Source: Dehalococcoidia bacterium
GTDB lineage: Bacteria > Chloroflexota > Dehalococcoidia > Lucifugimonadales > SHYF01
DNA length: 9,387 nucleotides
Reading direction: 5' to 3'
Assembly: GCA_009692985.1 (NCBI GenBank)
Contig: SHYF01000054.1
Location: 1 to 9,387 of the forward strand
The notes under the pieces are model-generated. The model worked only from the letters and a program-made list of their open reading frames with translations. It made no database searches and was not told where the DNA came from. The position numbers and the translations under genes are program-made. Positions 6,701-9,387 of the stretch are shown piece after piece (positions within the stretch are counted from its first letter, which is position 1; the number at the start of each line of letters is the position of its first letter).

Positions 6701-6970
6701 CTAGCCGACGAAGGCATGGCACGGGAGTTGGTGCACCTGATACAGAACATGCGCCGCTCCGCCGGATTTGAGATAGCCGACCGGATAGTCACCACCTACC
6801 AGGGCGACCAGCGCATTGCTAGCGTGGTGCAGCAACACCGCGACTACATACGGCAAGAGACGCTATCCCTGGAGCTACGCCCCGGCGAGCCGGCGTCCGG
6901 CGCATACGCGGAAGAGCACAAGATGGATGGCGTACCGGTGAAGCTGGGAGTCCAGCGGGCAGAGCAATAG
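3716..6970 (+). CDS. ileS: Isoleucyl-tRNA synthetase, type 2 (IleS2-like)
   Basis: A complete 1084-residue class I aminoacyl-tRNA synthetase that charges tRNA-Ile with isoleucine. Numbered from ATG 3716: the HIGH-equivalent is GIHH (57-60) within GPPTANGKPGIHHVLARVFK, the KMSKS loop is exact (633-637), and DAWFDSG starts at 555. The CP1 editing region lies between about 185 and 400 (AWTTTPWTLTANVALAV). Cysteine pairs CPRC (184-187), CWRC (422-425), CSNC (494-497) and CQKC (540-543) are likely zinc ligands. The anticodon-binding domain and a C-terminal extension (RELVHLIQNMRRSAGFEIAD) follow. Length, the GIHHVLAR form and the C-terminus fit the eukaryote-like type 2 enzymes rather than the shorter E. 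coli type. The in-frame ATG at 3671 has no ribosome binding site and lies upstream of the predicted transcription start; AGGAG at 3698-3702 favours 3716, although its 13-base spacing is long. Confidence 0.97.
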   Translation: MTVFKPVSSRVSFPEMEERILRLWKERDMLRQVDQARKDAPPFTLYEGPPTANGKPGIHHVLARVFKDVIPRYKTMQGFRLVRQGGWDTHGLPVELEIEKELGISSKREIEEYGIERFNALCRESVMRYVKEFEDLTDRIGFWVDMPNAYVTFKNDYIETGWWIIKQLWERGLLYEGYRVAPHCPRCVTTLSSHEVAMGYQENTPDPSVYVRFRLLPHHQGTAAVAMADSLARLGWHQERAEWRFGVPSILAWTTTPWTLTANVALAVNPDEEYVLAQAPDGQPQERLIVARARKDAVLGPEWEEIATFKGSELANLHYEPLYHTAERGYIHHVVTADFVSMDDGTGIVHIAPAYGGEDMELGRANSLPTLHTIDLQGNLAKEGLPGSGKFVKQADEDVMRDLEQRGLLYKREVIRHTYPFCWRCNTPLLYYAKSSWYIKTTAVKDRLISGNGEINWYPDYIKEGRFGEWLRGNVDWALSRERYWGTPMPVWKCSNCGESECFGSVAALRERAQPYYLPLLDAERLDLHRPYVDQVGITCQKCSGTMRRIPDVMDAWFDSGAMPFAQSHVMSTDDLERLRREHLFPADYICEAVDQTRGWFYTLHALSTLIAGEPSYRNVICLGLILDAKGEKMSKSKGNVTDPWTVINAHGADALRWYMFTAAPPGNSRRFSADLVSESVRKFFLPLWNVYSFFVTYANIDGFDPKATPAQEPASDLDRWIRSELEQLVVEVTELLEEYNPTDAARRIEDFVDVLSDWYVRRSRRRFWKSENDQDKLSAYSTLHTCLTTLSKLLAPFAPFVAEEMYGNLVLSVGSDAPPSVHLADWPKSNESLIDKELSEAMRLAMRVSSLGRAARSKAGIRVRQPLAKVLVKARSVQEGAALLRLASQVAEELNVKEVALLNDELDVMEFSLRPNLQLLGPRLGAELSKLRRALAGADATGIARAVLSGESVVVEGFTLKPEELLVSTSDRPGYAGAMEGGYAVAVATELTPELADEGMARELVHLIQNMRRSAGFEIADRIVTTYQGDQRIASVVQQHRDYIRQETLSLELRPGEPASGAYAEEHKMDGVPVKLGVQRAEQ

Positions 6971-6989
6971 AAACGATTCGGCTTTGTTG

Positions 6990-7032
6990 ACAACCGCTCA
7001 TCCGGAGCTTGTCGAAGGACATGAGCGGTTGT
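6990..7032. repeat. REP-like hairpin repeat (CCTGAGC core), copy B
   Basis: Perfect arms ACAACCGCTCAT (6990-7001) and ATGAGCGGTTGT (7021-7032) enclose CCGGAGCTTGTCGAAGG (7002-7018), one base from the widespread dispersed motif CCTGAGCTTGTCGAAGG. The hairpin begins 20 bases after the ileS stop and could act as an mRNA 3'-end stabiliser or a factor-dependent termination site. No T-run follows, so intrinsic termination is doubtful. Confidence 0.6.
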
Positions 7033-7095
7033 TACACGCCGCTCGGATGGTTCGAAACGCTCACCACGAACGTGGGAAAGCATGTTTCGCTCCTA

Positions 7096-7112
7096 CTGAG
7101 CTTGTCAAAGGG
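7096..7112. repeat. Isolated core of the dispersed repeat
   Basis: CTGAGCTTGTCAAAGGG repeats the core of the hairpin at 6990-7032 with one internal change (GTCAAAGG for GTCGAAGG) but without recognisable flanking arms. Together with TTCGAAACGCTCACCACGAA (7052-7071) it suggests that the 180-bp spacer between ileS and the aldo/keto reductase gene is built largely of repeat debris. I see no gene in this spacer. Confidence 0.4.
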
Positions 7113-7150
7113 CAGCACCGCCATATTCAGCTTTCTTTCGACTCTGAACA

Positions 7151-7969
7151 CTAGAACAAGAGCGCTGCTTCCTCCTCGCACTCCATCTTTTCGGACTCAT
7201 TGAGGGGCCTATATGACAAGGCCACTTGCACGTTTTCCCTAACCCTGGATGGGTACCTCACTCCTGGAATGGCCACTGATATTTCCGGCCTGGACAGGAC
7301 ATACCTCAATAGCATCGCCGGGGTCAGGGAGGTCTCTTGCCCAGAGGCTTTCATTCGAGTCCGGATGACGCTTGTTCTCCCTGAGCCGCCCAATGGCCTC
7401 ATTACTATTATCCCAACATTCCTCTCCTTGGCCAGCCCTATCAGCCGGTCAGTGTCTCTGAAAAAGGCGGAGTACTCCAGCATAACGGTGTCAAATTCGC
7501 CACAGAGGATTGCTCTTTCCAGTACGTCCAGGCTATGGGATGAAATGCCAATGTAATCTATCAGACCTCGTTCCCTTGCTATCTTTAGCCCTTCCAACGC
7601 GCCGCCTTCCTGCATAACCTCTTCCCAAGCCTGGAGCGATGAGACATCGTGCAATTGGTAGATGTCTATTCTGTCTACACCCAAGATTCCTAGGCTTCTG
7701 TCCACCTCATGCTGGCTGCCGTCTCTCGTCCTGCTGAATGTTTTCGTTGCGATGTGGAAATCCTTGCCCCCTCTGGCTCTAATCACTTTGCCAATCAGAT
7801 ACTCGCTGTCCTGATACTCTCTGGCGGTGTCAATGAAGTTTATCCCAAGGTCCAGAGCCAGGTGTAGAGTCTCTTCACCTTCCTTTACCGTGGGCGTGTC
7901 CATTGCTCCCAGGCCTAGCTCAGTGACCATCAAGTTGGTCCTTCCCAGTCTACGTTTCTTGAGTTCCAC
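7151..7969 (-). CDS. Aldo/keto reductase
   Basis: A 272-residue TIM-barrel oxidoreductase of the aldo/keto reductase superfamily, expected to reduce carbonyl compounds with NAD(P)H in the cytoplasm. It opens with KRRLGRTNLMVTELGLGAMD. The catalytic tetrad is visible: Asp47 (NFIDTA), Tyr52 (REYQDSE), Lys76 (IATKTF) and His107 (YQLHD). Later strands include LIDYIGISSHS, DTVMLEYSAF, GIIVMRPLGG and the cofactor-phosphate region ISVAIPGVRYPSRVRENVQV. The length is slightly short for the family but all core elements are present, so I see no truncation. The start is GTG at 7969, supported by GAGGAAGG five bases upstream. Substrate cannot be predicted. It is convergent with ileS and lies 275 bp downstream of the phosphatase gene, with a promoter candidate in that gap. 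Confidence 0.93.
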   Translation of the reverse strand: MELKKRRLGRTNLMVTELGLGAMDTPTVKEGEETLHLALDLGINFIDTAREYQDSEYLIGKVIRARGGKDFHIATKTFSRTRDGSQHEVDRSLGILGVDRIDIYQLHDVSSLQAWEEVMQEGGALEGLKIARERGLIDYIGISSHSLDVLERAILCGEFDTVMLEYSAFFRDTDRLIGLAKERNVGIIVMRPLGGSGRTSVIRTRMKASGQETSLTPAMLLRYVLSRPEISVAIPGVRYPSRVRENVQVALSYRPLNESEKMECEEEAALLF

Positions 7970-8059
7970 AGCAGCCTTCCTCGTGATGGGGTATGTCTAT
8001 GGCAGGTATGGCACGAGAAGCCGTAGCCCCGCCTGCTGGCTAATTGGTATCATCCGCAC

Positions 8060-8087
8060 ATAATATCGGTATTGTAGCAGCTATTAA
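8060..8087 (-). promoter_or_regulatory. Putative promoter of the aldo/keto reductase gene
   Basis: On the minus strand TTAATA (8087-8082, 4/6) is followed after 16 bases by TATTAT (8065-8060, 5/6), placing the transcription start about 85 bases before the GTG start. The surrounding A+T-rich patch stands out from the GC-rich neighbourhood. The rest of the 7970-8244 spacer holds nothing I can identify, and no clear terminator follows the phosphatase stop. Confidence 0.35.
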
Positions 8088-8244
8088 CCAGGCAGCGGCT
8101 ACGGAGAGGGCTATGTAACGGCATTGGCGTTCGAGGTAACAGCGGCCTGGGCAGTGCACGGCGACGCGCCTACTCAACTGTGCCCTCGTTAGTGCTGCCC
8201 CGTTAACGTTGCTGTTTCCAGATCGAGGAGCTGCACTCGTTGTG

Positions 8245-9150
8245 TCAACGGTGTGCCCGAAGTGGGATATTTACTGTATCGAAGACCAGGCCATCTGTAC
8301 CTACAGCCTGGACCCTGATCTTAGCGTTGTTTACCACTACATAGAGAAAGTGGTATCGGGAATCGCAGAGAGCTACCCAGTTCTCAGTAGTTCCGCACTC
8401 ATACAGTCTTTGCCCTCCTCCGCCGGTCACTATGTAGGTGACTCCATCTATGGGCGCGCTCCGTTCATACAGGTGGTCATGCCCTGATAACACTAGCTGT
8501 ACGCCACAGTCGCGGGCCACATGGTGCACAAAATCGCGCACTGTCAGGTCGGAGCCATGTTCCCCGGTTGAAAAAGGAGGTTGGTGGCCGTAAATAATCT
8601 TCACTGGCGCAATAGAGGCGCAGACCTCGCGGCGTAGCCAGTCGCGCTGCTCCTGCGTTACTACTGTCCCGTCGTAGGCAAAGAATGCCACTTTGCCCTC
8701 TGTCCACATGAAATACTTCGGCTCAATAGGGGAATCCAGTACTTCCTGAGTGGCCCGCCCGCTATAGTCGTGATTTCCCCAGGCAGCCTGCCAATAATGG
8801 TGCCAGTTGGTAAAGAGACACTGCTCAGGATCATAGTAGTTGCTAGCCGTTGCCTGCCCGTCGGGATTGTAGAAATTATCGCCCGTCGTGACGACGTAGG
8901 CAAAACCCTTGTGTGTTCGCCATTCACACATGCGAGTAGTCACTTCGGCCTGAGCTGGGTGGGCGCTGCCCCAGTCTCCTTTGACGGCAAACCGCAGAAA
9001 GTCCTGGTCCGCTTGTGCCGGTGTGGAAGCCGGAACTCCAGGGCCAACCGCCCACCCAGCAACAAAGGATGCTATCAGGGCGAGTACAGTCACCAACCTG
9101 CTGATTAGTGTTTGATTTCCAGTCGTCTTAATGGAGTTCGAACCTCGCAT
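8245..9150 (-). CDS. Exported purple-acid-phosphatase-like metallophosphoesterase
   Basis: A 301-residue calcineurin-like phosphoesterase. An N-terminal hydrophobic segment (about residues 18-38) after a basic start acts as signal peptide or anchor; the following PASTPAQADQ has an A-x-A-like cleavage context. The metal-site motifs appear in order: GDWG (Asp59), GDNFY (Asp91, Asn92, Tyr94), GNHD (Asn126, His127), GHQPPFS (His189) and GHDH (His224, His226). The Tyr of GDNFY is the residue that ligates Fe(III) in purple acid phosphatases, and the spacing and GEHGSD after GHQPPFS resemble the small mammalian ACP5/TRAP type. It probably hydrolyses phosphomonoesters outside the cytoplasm; the substrate is unknown. 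The C-terminal half has cysteines 215, 252 and 262 that could form disulfides. ATG 9150 is the only reasonable start, with a weak AGGT upstream. It is 96 bp downstream of the HtrA-like tail, on the same strand. Confidence 0.9.
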   Translation of the reverse strand: MRGSNSIKTTGNQTLISRLVTVLALIASFVAGWAVGPGVPASTPAQADQDFLRFAVKGDWGSAHPAQAEVTTRMCEWRTHKGFAYVVTTGDNFYNPDGQATASNYYDPEQCLFTNWHHYWQAAWGNHDYSGRATQEVLDSPIEPKYFMWTEGKVAFFAYDGTVVTQEQRDWLRREVCASIAPVKIIYGHQPPFSTGEHGSDLTVRDFVHHVARDCGVQLVLSGHDHLYERSAPIDGVTYIVTGGGGQRLYECGTTENWVALCDSRYHFLYVVVNNAKIRVQAVGTDGLVFDTVNIPLRAHR

Positions 9151-9246
9151 ACTACAGGACCTGTGCGGCCAACACCTGCTAGCTCCACCATGAATGGGAA
9201 GAAGCTCTCCATGCCCTCCCGGTCATGTTGTCACACTGCCTGCTGG

Positions 9247-9387
9247 CTACCTTGGGAACTCCCCCAGGGTCAGGGTGAACTGCTTCTGGTCTTTGCCGCG
9301 TGCTACTGTGACATTGATCCGCTGGCCTACTTTGAACTGGGACAGCAGCAGGCGCTGCATGGCAAGGAAGGTGGGCGTCGGCTGACC
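9247..9387 (-). CDS. C-terminal tail of a PDZ-domain protein, probably HtrA/DegP-like serine protease (partial)
   Basis: The minus strand from the right edge reads GQPTPTFLAMQRLLLSQFKV, GQRINVTVARGKDQKQFTLT and LGEFPR before a stop at 9247. This matches the end of a PDZ domain as found in HtrA-type proteases (D-G-x-P-V-x-x...L-x-x-x-x-x-G-x-x-V-x-V-x-V-x-R-x-G-x-x...V-x-L-G-x-x-P). Only 46 residues are in the window and the protease domain lies outside, so the enzyme class is inferred. A stand-alone PDZ protein or a site-2-type protease tail would also fit. The gene runs into the phosphatase gene after a 96-bp spacer without a clear terminator, so the two may share a transcript. Confidence 0.7.
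   Translation of the reverse strand, partial: GQPTPTFLAMQRLLLSQFKVGQRINVTVARGKDQKQFTLTLGEFPR

Noticed and set aside
8200..8210. Short palindrome CGTTAACG after the phosphatase stop
   Set aside because: Only 8 bp with no loop and no T-run; not distinguishable from chance.
8209..8487. Plus-strand frame of 92 codons at the end of the phosphatase gene
   Set aside because: Antisense to the conserved GHDH region of the phosphatase; no recognisable product.
9194..9385. Plus-strand frame at the right edge
   Set aside because: The minus strand here encodes a PDZ-like C-terminus ending in a clean stop, which explains the region better.

Overview
The window is GC-rich bacterial DNA with compact genes on both strands and several GTG or possible alternative starts. 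The gene set (a type 2 isoleucyl-tRNA synthetase, a membrane-anchored sulfite oxidase-like molybdoenzyme, a cyclic-nucleotide-binding domain fragment carrying GWSALVEP, an HtrA-like PDZ end, and many short dispersed repeats) suggests a Chloroflexota bacterium, perhaps Dehalococcoidia/SAR202-like. That placement is inferred from protein style and not from a marker gene.

Layout, left to right. The 5' part of an ABC transporter ATPase runs off the left edge (minus strand) behind its own promoter. A spacer filled with repeats follows (351-606). Next is a 519-residue molybdopterin oxidoreductase (minus strand) with four predicted membrane helices, an internal twin-arginine motif, a fifth helix and then the catalytic domain. 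It is divergent from rsmI, a 16S rRNA methyltransferase gene (plus strand). Between rsmI and ileS (plus strand) lie another repeat element and the remnant of a cyclic-nucleotide-binding regulator (minus strand). After ileS comes a hairpin repeat, then three minus-strand genes: an aldo/keto reductase, an exported purple-acid-phosphatase-like metallophosphoesterase, and the C-terminal tail of a probable PDZ-containing protease that runs off the right edge.

The genes do not form one pathway. Housekeeping translation genes (rsmI, ileS) sit among envelope-facing enzymes (molybdoenzyme, phosphatase, HtrA-like tail) and an oxidoreductase. The HtrA-like gene and the phosphatase are 96 bp apart on the same strand and could be co-transcribed. 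The other minus-strand genes are separated by spacers, and two of these genes (the ABC ATPase and the aldo/keto reductase) have plausible promoters of their own.

The most distinctive content is non-coding. Three mosaic copies of a MITE-like element (about 115-191 bp) have imperfect terminal inverted repeats and TA-like ends. A second hairpin family is built around a CCTGAGC...CGAAGG core. One MITE copy abuts the Shine-Dalgarno of the molybdoenzyme and carries a terminator-like hairpin facing it. Another supplies the stop codon of the regulator remnant and a possible rsmI terminator. I found no RNA gene, CRISPR array, complete insertion sequence or clearly new multi-gene system.
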